Assembly: GCA_044226365.1 (NCBI GenBank)
Contig: JBGAHE010000011.1
Location: forward strand, 29,697-93,696
DNA length: 64,000 nt
Direction: 5' to 3'
DNA from: JALHNI01 sp044226365
GTDB taxonomy: Bacteria > Acidobacteriota > Terriglobia > Bryobacterales > Bryobacteraceae
In this document: positions 26,899-35,023 of the stretch, piece after piece
Numbering within the stretch: the first letter of the stretch is position 1
How the letters are laid out: each line of letters starts with the position of its first letter
Made by a program: the position numbers and the translations under genes
The notes under the pieces: model-generated
What the model saw: only the letters and a program-made list of their open reading frames with translations
Database searches by the model: none
What the model was told of the DNA's origin: nothing

Positions 26899-28022
26899 TG
26901 GGATGTACCTTTCTCTATAGCGTCTATGCGGTTGAGCGAATAGCTCGTGCTACGTCCGCCTTCCGGATTCTGAACAAGAATACCTTGCGCGACCAACGCG
27001 AGAATGTCACGGTGCGCGGTATCCTGCGAACATTTTGCGAGAACAGCGTATTTCGAGGACGTTAGCTTGCCCTCGAAACCGTCGAGCAACCGGTTGATGA
27101 CAATCTTTTGGCGATCGTTGATCTGGCATTCCTTGATGCGGTCCCAGAAGCGCGCCTTATCCATCACCGCGCCGAGCGTTTCCTGCGCTCCGTCGATTGC
27201 GCGCCCGAGACAGTCCAGGAACCATTCCATCCAACCTGTCACGTCCATCGTTTCTTTCTGCGTGCTTTCCAGGATGTCGTAGTAGGCTTTGTGCTCTTTC
27301 TTGATTTGCGCCGACATGCTGTAGAAACGCTGCGGGCTGTGCTCCGAGCGCGCAAGCGCCACATCCGCGATCGCGCGTGCGATGCGCCCGTTCCCGTCGT
27401 CGAAGGGGTGAATAGTCACGAACCAGAGATGGGCGAGAGCGGCGCGCAGGACGGCGTCGATTTGGTCTTTGCCCTCGAACCATGCGAGGAATGAATTCAT
27501 CTCTGCATCGAGGCGTTCGGCTTTAGGCGCTTCGTAGTGGACGCGCTCGCGGCCCAAAGGACCGGAGACAACCTGCATCGGCCCTCCGCGGTCATCGCGC
27601 CAGGCACCGGTCGTGATCTTCCGCATCCCGCTGCGTCCCGTGGGGAATAGTGCGGCATGCCAGCCGAAAAGTCTTTCGGAGGTGAGGGGCTCATTGTAGA
27701 GGCGGGTCGCATCCAGCATCAGTTCGACGACGCCTTCGACGTTGCGGTCCGCAGGCTTCAAGGCCCCGATGTCCATGCCGAGACGGCGAGCGATGGAGGA
27801 ACGCACCTGTTCCGCGTTCAGTTTTTCGCCTTCAATCTCGCTGCTCTTGAGCACATCGGAGGTGAGCGTCTGCAGCACCGCTTCCTGCTGGAGATTAAAG
27901 CCGAGGTCTCCCATGTGCCGGATCAGCCTGCTTTGGCGATCACGCACGGAGGCGAGGGGAGCAGCGATGGCTTCCGCGCTCCAACGGAACCTTGGCCAGT
28001 CTTCCAACTCATGGATGTACAT
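26895..28022 (-). CDS. Fic-domain protein with N-terminal inhibitory motif and C-terminal winged helix
   Basis: 375 residues from ATG 28022. In-frame ATGs upstream (28031, 28118) would place the start inside the inverted-repeat region. The N-terminus (YIHELEDWPRFRWSAEA) resembles the DUF4172/Fic_N type. SSEIEGE (S60 to E64-G65) matches the class II inhibitory helix [S/T]xxxE[G/N]. The Fic loop HPFDDGNGR (205-213) is intact. The last ~70 residues look like a winged HTH (SSKYAVLAKCSQDTAHRDIL). Family knowledge: Fic enzymes transfer AMP or related groups to target hydroxyls, and Glu in the inhibitory helix blocks ATP. Autoregulation through the palindromes just upstream is inferred. Confidence 0.92.
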   Translation of the reverse strand: MYIHELEDWPRFRWSAEAIAAPLASVRDRQSRLIRHMGDLGFNLQQEAVLQTLTSDVLKSSEIEGEKLNAEQVRSSIARRLGMDIGALKPADRNVEGVVELMLDATRLYNEPLTSERLFGWHAALFPTGRSGMRKITTGAWRDDRGGPMQVVSGPLGRERVHYEAPKAERLDAEMNSFLAWFEGKDQIDAVLRAALAHLWFVTIHPFDDGNGRIARAIADVALARSEHSPQRFYSMSAQIKKEHKAYYDILESTQKETMDVTGWMEWFLDCLGRAIDGAQETLGAVMDKARFWDRIKECQINDRQKIVINRLLDGFEGKLTSSKYAVLAKCSQDTAHRDILALVAQGILVQNPEGGRSTSYSLNRIDAIEKGTSQ

Positions 28023-28063
28023 TCTCCGCATCTCTGCGGAGATTATAACCCGCAATCTCCGCA
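28023..28063. promoter_or_regulatory. Operator-like inverted repeat 1 beside the fic start
   Basis: TGCGGAGATT (28035-28044) and AATCTCCGCA (28054-28063) form a perfect 10-base inverted repeat with a 9-base spacer. A further half-site TCTCCGCAT lies at 28023-28031. These sit directly upstream of, and overlapping, the fic translation start, where a bound repressor would block the gene. Confidence 0.7.
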
Positions 28064-28087
28064 TCTGTCCAGTTATTCTACGTAGCA

Positions 28088-28118
28088 ATGCGGAGAATGA
28101 GGCCTGTAATCTCCGCAT
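28088..28118. promoter_or_regulatory. Operator-like inverted repeat 2
   Basis: ATGCGGAGA (28088-28096) and TCTCCGCAT (28110-28118) are perfect 9-base arms sharing the sequence of repeat 1, with a 13-base spacer. The shared half-site ATGCGGAGA occurs five times within about 100 bases of the divergent intergenic region. Confidence 0.7.
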
Positions 28119-28133
28119 CGCCCCTAAACTTGG

Positions 28134-28156
28134 AGTGTATCGTGTTGCGCTACACT
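28134..28156. promoter_or_regulatory. HigA-type palindrome near the giant-gene promoter
   Basis: AGTGTA (28134-28139) and TACACT (28151-28156) are inverted, and GTGTTGCGCTACAC (28142-28155) is itself a 14-base near-palindrome with one mismatched pair. TACACT could serve as a -10 element. It is 22 bases before the giant-gene ATG, a position typical of autoregulated antitoxin operators. Confidence 0.55.
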
Positions 28157-28177
28157 AGATATGCAGAGGAGATTCGC

Positions 28178-31100
28178 ATGGCTAATCCAATCCATCCAGG
28201 CACTTACATAAAAAACGAAGTTATCCCTCCGAAGGTAGCTGTGAAGGAGGCAGCCAAGCTGCTGGGAGTTGGTCGCCCCGCGCTTTCTAATCTTCTCAAT
28301 GGAAACGCTGCCCTGTCGCCCGAGATGGCTGCCCGCCTAGAAAAGGCATTCGGTGCCAATGCGCAGGAACTGCTTAAACGTCAGGCGGAGTTTGATCAGT
28401 TTCAGCAGCGTGCGATGGCCCCCAAACTAGCCATCGGCGCCTATGTGCCCCCGTTCTTGAAGATCACCGCCAAGCAAATCGAAACCTGGGCCACCGGAAA
28501 TCTCGAAGCCCGATCGCTTCTGGCTGTTCTCCTCCGAAAACTTGTCAATTCCACAGGCCAGGGGCTCACGCTTGTCGACTTCCCCGGCTACGACGAGGCG
28601 GAGAGGAAGGGATGGGATGGCCGCGTCGATGCCGACGGGGCCACGCAATGGATACCCGATGGCCAATCCGGCTGGGAATTCGGCTGTAACGAGGATCCCA
28701 AGAGGAAAGCCGACAAAGACTACGCGGCGCGCGTGAAAGCCATCCAGCCGACCGAACGCGCAGGGATGCATTTCGTCTTTGTCACCCCGCAAATCTGGGA
28801 CGGCAAAGAGAAGTGGGGAAAAGAGAAGGAAGCGCTTGGAGAGTGGAAATCCGTCAGAGTCTACGATGCGAGCGATATCGAGCAATGGCTGGAACAATCC
28901 CTACATGCGCAGCGGTGGCTCTCCGAGAAGATCGGCATCCCTTACGACGGCGTCTTCTCTTTGGAGGAGAGGTGGCAAGCCTGGGCATCCGTCACCGAAC
29001 CCGAACTGTCGAAAGAACTGTTCGCCCCTTCGGTGGAGCACTTCAAGAAGACTGTAGAAAACTGGATCGCCAATCAGTCTCCTTCGCCGTTGATTATCTC
29101 CGGCGATTCCAAGATCGAGGTCATCGCTTTCCTGCATTGCATGTTCGAGACACCTAAAGAGGCGTTTACGAATCTCAAGGACAAGATGCTTGTCTTCTCG
29201 TCCGGCCAGACATTGCGGAAATTGTCGAGCACTGCCCCGGCGTTTGTGCCGATCGTCTTCTCCGACGAAGCAGAGCGCGAGGTCGGCGGGAACTTCAAGA
29301 ACAGGCACGTTATCATCGTTCGGCCTCGGAATACGGTCGATCCGGAACCGACTATCACTCTCGACCTATTACGGTATGAACCCTTCAGGAAGGCCCTTGA
29401 AGAGATGGGCATCAAGGACCATCTCCGGATCGATGAACTAGGACGCGAGTCGGCACACTCGCCGACTATTCTTCGCCGACGTCTGTCGAATGTGCCGGCC
29501 ATCCGCTCGCCTGAGTGGGCCCAGAACGCGGTTGCGGTCCGCAGGCTGGTTCCGATCATGTTTGTTGGAGCTTGGCACACGCAGTCCAAGGGTGACTGCG
29601 AAATCATGAGTGTGCTCGCCGGGAAAAACTGCGATGCCGTCGAACTGGATATTGCCGAACTCCTGAAATTTGACGATCCCCCTGTTTGGTCGGTCGGCAA
29701 GTTCCGCGGACTCGCATCGAAGATCGACGCTTTCTTCGCAGTACAGTCCGCCGTCACGCCAAAGGATCTTAGGGACTTTATCCTTGTTGCCGAAATCGTT
29801 CTCTCCGAGGAAGATCCCGCGCTAGATCTTCCCGAAGACCAGAGGGCCTACGCGAACCTATACGGCAAATCGCGCGAACACTCGGGCGCGCTCAGAAACG
29901 GGATATGCGAAACGCTTGTGCTTCTCGCTGTCCATGGCAACAGCGTTTTCGGAAAGCGCTTGGGCATGGACCTCGAAGCAGAAGTCAGTCTTCTGATCCG
30001 CCGCCTCCTGACGGGAGATGACGGACTGAATGCGAAGAAGCTGCAGTCTCAGCAAGGCAACTTACCGCTCTATGCCGAAGCGGCCCCGCAGGAGTTTCTC
30101 AAGATCATAGAGGAGGACCTCAAATCTGCAGACCCACGGGTTTACTCGCTGATGACACCAGCAAGCTCCGGTGTTTTTGGCAATTGCCCTCGCACCGGCC
30201 TGCTATGGGCTCTCGAAAATCTCGCCTGGAATGCCGATACACTTCCCCGTGTTTGCCTGATACTCGCCAAACTCTCAGAGCGGAAGATCAACGACAATTG
30301 GGTCAACAAGCCGGAACACAGCCTTAAGGCGATCTTCCGTTGCTGGATGCCGCAGACCGCGGCCTCCCTTGATATCCGCCAGAAAACTCTAGAACTGCTG
30401 ACGCAGAAGTCGCCTGCCGTTGGCTGGAATCTCTGTATCGCCCAAATCGGAACAGGCCACGAGATCGGTGAGTATAGCCATCGGCCGCGATGGCGCAGCG
30501 ATGCTTCAGGTGCCGGGCAACCGCTTAAGTCGTGGACGGACGTTCATGCTTTCGCAAGAAAGGCCGTTGACTTAGCGCTCGCATGGCCCGCACACGATGA
30601 AAAGACGCTCGGAGATCTTGTGGCAAACCTTCAGGGTATCTCGCCGCAGGACGAGGAAATCGTTTGGGACCTCATCGAAAAGTGGGCAGCGAAGGAAAGC
30701 GACGAGAACCGAAAAGCGATCTTGCGGGAGAGGATTCGTCTATTCGCATTCACAAGACGCGGCGTCAAACGAGGTCTGAAGGCTGAGACCAAGAGCCGGG
30801 CCCAAAAAGCCTACGACCTTCTTGTGCCGCAGGACGTGGTTACAAGACACCAGTGGCTGTTTGAGCAGCAATGGATTCAGGAGTCAATGGAGGAAATCGA
30901 GCAGCCTGACTTCGACTACGAAAAACGTGAAGAGAAAATCCGGAACCTCCGCATCGGAGCGCTCCGGGAAATTTGGGAAGCCAGAGGTTTTCATGGCATT
31001 TGCACTCTTCTGTCGAGCAGCGGTGCCGCGTTTACGATCGGCTGGCATATGGCTGAAGGCGTGATCGATCAAGAAGGCGCTGCGGAATTCCTGAAAAAGT

Positions 31101-31870
31101 GTTTGGCTGTTGAAGTTCCGGAACTCGCCGGTAAGTTTGACGAGGTCATCCGCGGATTTCTCCTGAAGCTGGAGGGTGACTTCCGCGCCCAACTGACAGG
31201 CGAGCTCGCACGGGGGCTTTCCGCACAAGATATTTGCCGTCTGCTCACGCGCTTGCCCTTCAACGGAGAGACTTGGAATCTGGTGAATGCTCAAGGGACA
31301 GGCATCCGCGATCAATATTGGCGCGAAGTCATTCCTGGTTGGATGGGTAAGGATTCACCCGACCTCAACGAAGCAGTTGATCGGCTGGTTGAAGTACGCC
31401 GACCGCGAGCGGCTTTCTTCGCCGTCCATTTCGGGCTCGAAGAGCTGGAGACATCGCGATTGAAGCGGCTCATCCAGGAAGTCGGCACATGCGACGCCGA
31501 AGAGGCTGGTACATATCGGATGGATGGCCATTATTTGTCCGAGGCCTTCGACATTCTCCAGGGGCGCGCTGGTGTTTCCGAAGATGAGATGGCGCACCTC
31601 GAATTCCTCTTCATTCGAGCGCTCGAACATCGAGCTCATCGCATCCCCAACCTTGAGAAGCAGTTGGGGAAATCACCTGCGCTATTTGTGCAGGCACTGG
31701 CACTTGTTTACCCACGGAAGGATGGCGGTACAGATCCGGCTGAATGGAAAGTTGAGGATGCGGAAAAGAGCTCAGCACTCGGCACAGCGGCATACCGGCT
31801 GTTGTCGAACTTCCGGAGAGTCCCCGGTACCGACGACGACGGCAAGATCGATGAAGGAAAATTTCGGTGA
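28178..31870 (+). CDS. Giant protein: HigA-like HTH fused to a large region with a candidate nuclease-like segment
   Basis: 1230 residues from ATG 28178, which has AGAGGAG seven bases upstream. Residues 1-75 are a HigA/XRE-like HTH (IHPGTYIKNEVI, KEAAKLLGVGRPALSNLLNG). Residues 130-250 hold conserved-looking blocks: LTLVDFPGYDE, GWDGRVDADG, SGWEFG, KRKADKDYAARV, HFVFVTPQIWDGK and VRVYDASDIEQWLEQS. The D147...E167...K177/K180 spacing could be a PD-(D/E)XK-like core, but this is not proven. A weak P-loop-like IISGDSKIEVIAFL lies near residue 310. The rest is helical with no named domain. The frame ends early; what looks like the true C-terminus continues in another frame. It is divergent from fic. 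Confidence 0.75.
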   Translation: MANPIHPGTYIKNEVIPPKVAVKEAAKLLGVGRPALSNLLNGNAALSPEMAARLEKAFGANAQELLKRQAEFDQFQQRAMAPKLAIGAYVPPFLKITAKQIETWATGNLEARSLLAVLLRKLVNSTGQGLTLVDFPGYDEAERKGWDGRVDADGATQWIPDGQSGWEFGCNEDPKRKADKDYAARVKAIQPTERAGMHFVFVTPQIWDGKEKWGKEKEALGEWKSVRVYDASDIEQWLEQSLHAQRWLSEKIGIPYDGVFSLEERWQAWASVTEPELSKELFAPSVEHFKKTVENWIANQSPSPLIISGDSKIEVIAFLHCMFETPKEAFTNLKDKMLVFSSGQTLRKLSSTAPAFVPIVFSDEAEREVGGNFKNRHVIIVRPRNTVDPEPTITLDLLRYEPFRKALEEMGIKDHLRIDELGRESAHSPTILRRRLSNVPAIRSPEWAQNAVAVRRLVPIMFVGAWHTQSKGDCEIMSVLAGKNCDAVELDIAELLKFDDPPVWSVGKFRGLASKIDAFFAVQSAVTPKDLRDFILVAEIVLSEEDPALDLPEDQRAYANLYGKSREHSGALRNGICETLVLLAVHGNSVFGKRLGMDLEAEVSLLIRRLLTGDDGLNAKKLQSQQGNLPLYAEAAPQEFLKIIEEDLKSADPRVYSLMTPASSGVFGNCPRTGLLWALENLAWNADTLPRVCLILAKLSERKINDNWVNKPEHSLKAIFRCWMPQTAASLDIRQKTLELLTQKSPAVGWNLCIAQIGTGHEIGEYSHRPRWRSDASGAGQPLKSWTDVHAFARKAVDLALAWPAHDEKTLGDLVANLQGISPQDEEIVWDLIEKWAAKESDENRKAILRERIRLFAFTRRGVKRGLKAETKSRAQKAYDLLVPQDVVTRHQWLFEQQWIQESMEEIEQPDFDYEKREEKIRNLRIGALREIWEARGFHGICTLLSSSGAAFTIGWHMAEGVIDQEGAAEFLKKCLAVEVPELAGKFDEVIRGFLLKLEGDFRAQLTGELARGLSAQDICRLLTRLPFNGETWNLVNAQGTGIRDQYWREVIPGWMGKDSPDLNEAVDRLVEVRRPRAAFFAVHFGLEELETSRLKRLIQEVGTCDAEEAGTYRMDGHYLSEAFDILQGRAGVSEDEMAHLEFLFIRALEHRAHRIPNLEKQLGKSPALFVQALALVYPRKDGGTDPAEWKVEDAEKSSALGTAAYRLLSNFRRVPGTDDDGKIDEGKFR

Positions 31871-32204
31871 TCAGAAAATTGGTGAAGTTTTATCTTCCAG
31901 CCGTGTCGGCCAAGACGGCATCTGGCCTTGCGAAGAGGTACGCAAAGTATTAGAGGAGCTCGGAACGCCTGACATGGCGGAGGGTCTTGAGATTGGTCTT
32001 TACAATTCACGCGGCGTTCACGATCGCGGCCCGGGAGGTGACCAGGAAAGGGTCCTCGCCGAAAAGTACAGGAAGTGGGCGCGCCACCTCGCCTTCGAGT
32101 ATCCCTACGTCGCTAATGCAGTCGAGAGCATCGCGCGGAGATATGACCGTGAAGCGGTTTGGCACGATTCGGAAGACGCGGTAGGGAGAAGGCTCGGCCG
32201 GTGA
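31851..32204 (+). pseudogene. Out-of-frame C-terminal part of the giant protein (or separate overlapping ORF)
   Basis: A 117-codon frame from ATG 31851 that overlaps the end of the giant gene by 20 bases. It reads like ordinary protein (GDQKIGEVLSSSRVGQDGIW, GLEIGLYNSRGVHDRG, QERVLAEKYRKWARHLAFEY) with no signal or membrane segment. My recollection of related giant proteins is that they end with an NSRG...QER.LA..YR block, so I read this as the same protein displaced by a deletion near 31850-31870. A genuine small overlapping gene is the alternative. Confidence 0.6.
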
Positions 32205-32376
32205 CGCCAGCCTCCCTCGCAGGAGATGAGACTGCCGTTAGGCGTCAGCTTTCGGCAAATTGTGTGAGCAAAGCCGGCATAAGAGAGTTACCTCCGCACC
32301 GACCCAATTGGGGGCAGAGGTAACAAACATCGCTAGCAATGCGAAAGCATTTTGACCGTATCGGAAGCTGCAGAAG

Positions 32377-32571
32377 ATGAACGTTCAAGAATGCGCATAC
32401 TGCTCGCGCCGCGCGCCCACAAGAGATCATGTCGTGGCTCGCTGCCTCGTGGAAAAGCCCTATCCTGACAATCTCCGCACAGTTCCAGCTGTGCGGCGTG
32501 TAGTGCGAACTTCAAGAAGGACGAGGAATACTCTCTCGCTGTCTTGGCGCGGTCGGGCTTACATCCACGTT
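32377..32571 (+). pseudogene. Frameshifted HNH-type endonuclease-like gene remnant
   Basis: From ATG 32377 the frame reads MNVQECAYCSRRAPTRDHVV and continues to DNLRTVP, giving the first zinc-type CxxC and a DHV block. At about 32486-32490 the natural continuation jumps to another frame that reads SCAACSANFKKDEEYSLAVL, with the second CxxC of the HNH fold. One extra base there would restore a single product. After about 32571 the similarity stops, so the gene is also truncated. The frame that stays open to 33030 is only a shadow over the sigma-54 activator gene. Confidence 0.6.
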
Positions 32572-32640
32572 GCACGAGCCATCGCGGCTCAGACAACCGG
32601 ACAATTCAGGCAGTCCACCGGCAGACCGTGGCCGGTGGCG

Positions 32641-34251
32641 CTACAACGCGCCGCGCTCCCGGCGCTCGATGCCCAGCGCCTTGAGACGCGACGCCAAGGT
32701 GCTCACCTTGACTCCCAGCATTTCGGCCGCCCCGCCTTTGCCGGAGAGCCGGAAGTTCGCCTGACGCAAGGCGGCGAGGACATTGGCGCGCTCCCTCTCG
32801 CGCCAGGCGGCTTCGGGAATGACGGTGCCCGGCGCGGGCGGGGCGGTGGCCGAAACGGCACTGGGCCGCGACGGAGCCGGGAGCCCCTCCGGCAGGTCAA
32901 AGGTGAGCTTGGCCCCGCGCGAGACGATGACGGCGCGCTCCACGACGTTTTGCAGCTCGCGTACGTTGCCCGGCCAGTCGTACCGTTGCGCCCGCTCGAT
33001 CTCCCGGGCCGGTACGCCAGGCGCGGGTAGATGGAAGCGCAGACCCGCCTGACGGACGAAGTGGGCCACGAGAAGAGGAATGTCTTCGCGGCGTTCGCGC
33101 AGCGGAGGCACTTCCAGCGGAAAGACGCCCAGGCGATAGTACAGATCGAGACGGAAACGACCCGCGTCGACCTCGCGCCGCAGGTCCCGATTGGTGGCAG
33201 CCACGACCCGGACATTCACCCGGCGCGTGACTTCGTCGCCCACCCGCTCAAACTCACCTTCCTGCAGCACGCGCAGTAATTTGGCTTGCAGGTCGAGCGG
33301 AATCTCGCCCACTTCGTCGAGAAAGAGGGTTCCGCCATCGGCTAGCTGGAACCTCCCGATGCGATCGCGCACCGCGCCGGTGAACGAGCCACGGACATGC
33401 CCGAAGAACTCGCTCTCGAACAGCTCATGCGGGATGGAGCCGCAGTTCACCTTGACCAAGGGCCGGCGCGACCGGGCGCTGCGATGATGGATGGCCCGGG
33501 CGATCAGTTCCTTCCCCGCACCGCTTTCGCCCAGCACGAGCACGTTGGCATCGGTCCCCGCCACCAACTCAACCTGATGCAGCACCCGCTGCAGCGCCGG
33601 ACTGCGCCCCAGAATCTCGCCGAACGAGCCGGACGACTCCACCTCCTCGCGCAGATAATCGCGCTCCAGTTCCAACTGGCGGCGCAAGGACTCGTTCTCG
33701 TCGAAGGCGCGGGCGTTGGCGATGGCCACGGCGGCCGCGCTCGCCATCGTCCGCAGCCACTCGTAGCAGGCGTCATCGGCCGGCGTGCGCCGGAACACGG
33801 CCAGCACCCCGAGCGGCTCGCCGCGAAACACCAGCGCATGGCCCGTGAAGCTGACCAGGCCCTCGGCGCGAGCCCAAGCCGGGTCCCGCACCCATTGGCC
33901 GTCTTCGGCAAGCTCGGAAATCCGAATGGACTCTCCCGTGGCGGCGATGTGCGCAATTTTCAGATTGCTCGAAGCGAGCGGAAGGCGATGAAACGCGCCG
34001 CCGATCCGGCTCCAATCGGCGCCTTCGAGTCGTGGGGTTCCCGCGCTGGCGCGAAGATGCAGGGCGGCTTCCGGGCGGGGCTCGCCCGGGGAACAAATCG
34101 GGCAACTCTCGTCCGGCTCGCGCAACCAGAGACGCGCCAAGGCGACACCCGGCTGCCGGGCGACGGCTTCGATGATGGTCCTGAGGACCGCCGGGAGGGA
34201 GCGTTGCTCCGCCAAAGCCAGGATGACGGCGGGAAGCGGTTCGAGGTCCAC
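32641..34251 (-). CDS. Sigma-54-dependent transcriptional activator with GAF domain
   Basis: 536 residues. Residues 1-170 form a GAF-like sensor; CPICSPGE within it could bind a metal or act as a redox switch. A AAA+ domain follows with Walker A GESGAGKE, the sigma-54 contact loop as GSFTGA (usual GAFTGA), Walker B LFLDEVGEI and RYDWPGNVRELQN. The C-terminal ~50 residues form a Fis-type HTH (KGGAAEMLGVKVSTLASRL). Family knowledge: FhlA/NorR-type activators bind upstream and open sigma-54 promoters with ATP. The divergent AhpD-hydrolase operon, with a palindrome and a -24/-12-like site, is the obvious target. Confidence 0.93.
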   Translation of the reverse strand: MDLEPLPAVILALAEQRSLPAVLRTIIEAVARQPGVALARLWLREPDESCPICSPGEPRPEAALHLRASAGTPRLEGADWSRIGGAFHRLPLASSNLKIAHIAATGESIRISELAEDGQWVRDPAWARAEGLVSFTGHALVFRGEPLGVLAVFRRTPADDACYEWLRTMASAAAVAIANARAFDENESLRRQLELERDYLREEVESSGSFGEILGRSPALQRVLHQVELVAGTDANVLVLGESGAGKELIARAIHHRSARSRRPLVKVNCGSIPHELFESEFFGHVRGSFTGAVRDRIGRFQLADGGTLFLDEVGEIPLDLQAKLLRVLQEGEFERVGDEVTRRVNVRVVAATNRDLRREVDAGRFRLDLYYRLGVFPLEVPPLRERREDIPLLVAHFVRQAGLRFHLPAPGVPAREIERAQRYDWPGNVRELQNVVERAVIVSRGAKLTFDLPEGLPAPSRPSAVSATAPPAPGTVIPEAAWRERERANVLAALRQANFRLSGKGGAAEMLGVKVSTLASRLKALGIERRERGAL

Positions 34252-34285
34252 GCGCCCATTCTAGCGCGACTTCTCGCGACCTAAG

Positions 34286-34301
34286 TGACGAGATCTCGTC
34301 A
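34286..34301. promoter_or_regulatory. Perfect 16-base palindrome, likely activator binding site
   Basis: TGACGAGATCTCGTCA reads identically on both strands. It lies between the divergent sigma-54 activator and its probable target operon, about 90 bases upstream of the possible -24/-12 site, which is the usual distance for an enhancer-binding protein. Confidence 0.65.
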
Positions 34302-34374
34302 ATCACGAGTTTTCGCAAGCAGGCACCTATCCTCTATCTTATTGATTCTGAATCATTTGTCGACTTATCTAACA

Positions 34375-34390
34375 AGGAACAGCACGTGCA
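34375..34390 (+). promoter_or_regulatory. Possible sigma-54 (-24/-12) promoter
   Basis: AGGAACAGCACGTGCA has GG at 34376-34377 and GC at 34388-34389 separated by exactly ten bases, the invariant spacing of sigma-54 promoters. Agreement with TGGCAC and TTGCA outside those pairs is partial. Transcription would start about 35 bases before the AhpD-like ATG. Confidence 0.45.
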
Positions 34391-34435
34391 TTGGGAGGGA
34401 TGCCGCAATCAGCGCCAGAAAGAAGAAAACGAACC

Positions 34436-35002
34436 ATGCAACGACTCAACGCCGTTCAGCCTACCGAAGCCACCGGGAAAACCAAGGATTTGCTCGACGG
34501 AGTGCAGGCGAAACTCGGCATGACGCCGAACCTGATGAAGACTCTGGGCACGAGCCCCGCCGCGCTTGCCGCGTATCTGAACTTCAGCGCCGGCCTGGCC
34601 ACCGGGAAGCTCGACGCGAAATTTCGCGAGCAGATCGCGCTCACGGTCGCGCAGGCGAATTCGTGTGAGTACTGCCTCGCGGCGCACACCGCGCTCGGGA
34701 AGATGACGGGCCTCAAACCGGAAGACATTGACGCCAGCCGCCGGGCGCAGTCGTCCGACCAGAAGCGCGCCGCGGGACTGCAGTTCGCGCAAGCGCTGGT
34801 GGTGCAGCGGGGCCTGATGACCGACGCGCAGGTGGCGCAAGTGAAGGCGGCCGGCTTCACCGACGGCGAGATCGCCGAGCTGGTGGCGAATGTCGCCGTC
34901 AACATCTTTACGAACTACTTCAATCATGTGGCGCAGACCGAAGTGGACTTTCCGCCCGTGACGGTGGCGCTCGATCACACCGCAGAAGCGGTGAACGCCT
35001 AA
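34436..35002 (+). CDS. AhpD-like carboxymuconolactone decarboxylase family protein
   Basis: 188 residues from ATG 34436; a longer frame to 34391 would extend into the promoter region. The motif CEYCLAAHT (about residues 77-85) is the CxxCxxxH peroxidatic/resolving site of AhpD-like alkylhydroperoxidases. The surrounding helices (FREQIALTVAQAN, GFTDGEIAELVANVAVNIF) fit the CMD fold. Family knowledge: such proteins reduce peroxides or related adducts with a thiol relay. It heads a three-gene operon under the presumed control of the sigma-54 activator, which suggests a response to a chemical stress. Confidence 0.92.
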   Translation: MQRLNAVQPTEATGKTKDLLDGVQAKLGMTPNLMKTLGTSPAALAAYLNFSAGLATGKLDAKFREQIALTVAQANSCEYCLAAHTALGKMTGLKPEDIDASRRAQSSDQKRAAGLQFAQALVVQRGLMTDAQVAQVKAAGFTDGEIAELVANVAVNIFTNYFNHVAQTEVDFPPVTVALDHTAEAVNA

Positions 35003-35023
35003 GCCGCAATCCGGAGCACCAAG

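Noticed and set aside
24276..32600. Transposon or prophage carrying the island
   Set aside because: No transposase, integrase or clear target-site duplication was found, so only an accessory region with repeats can be claimed.
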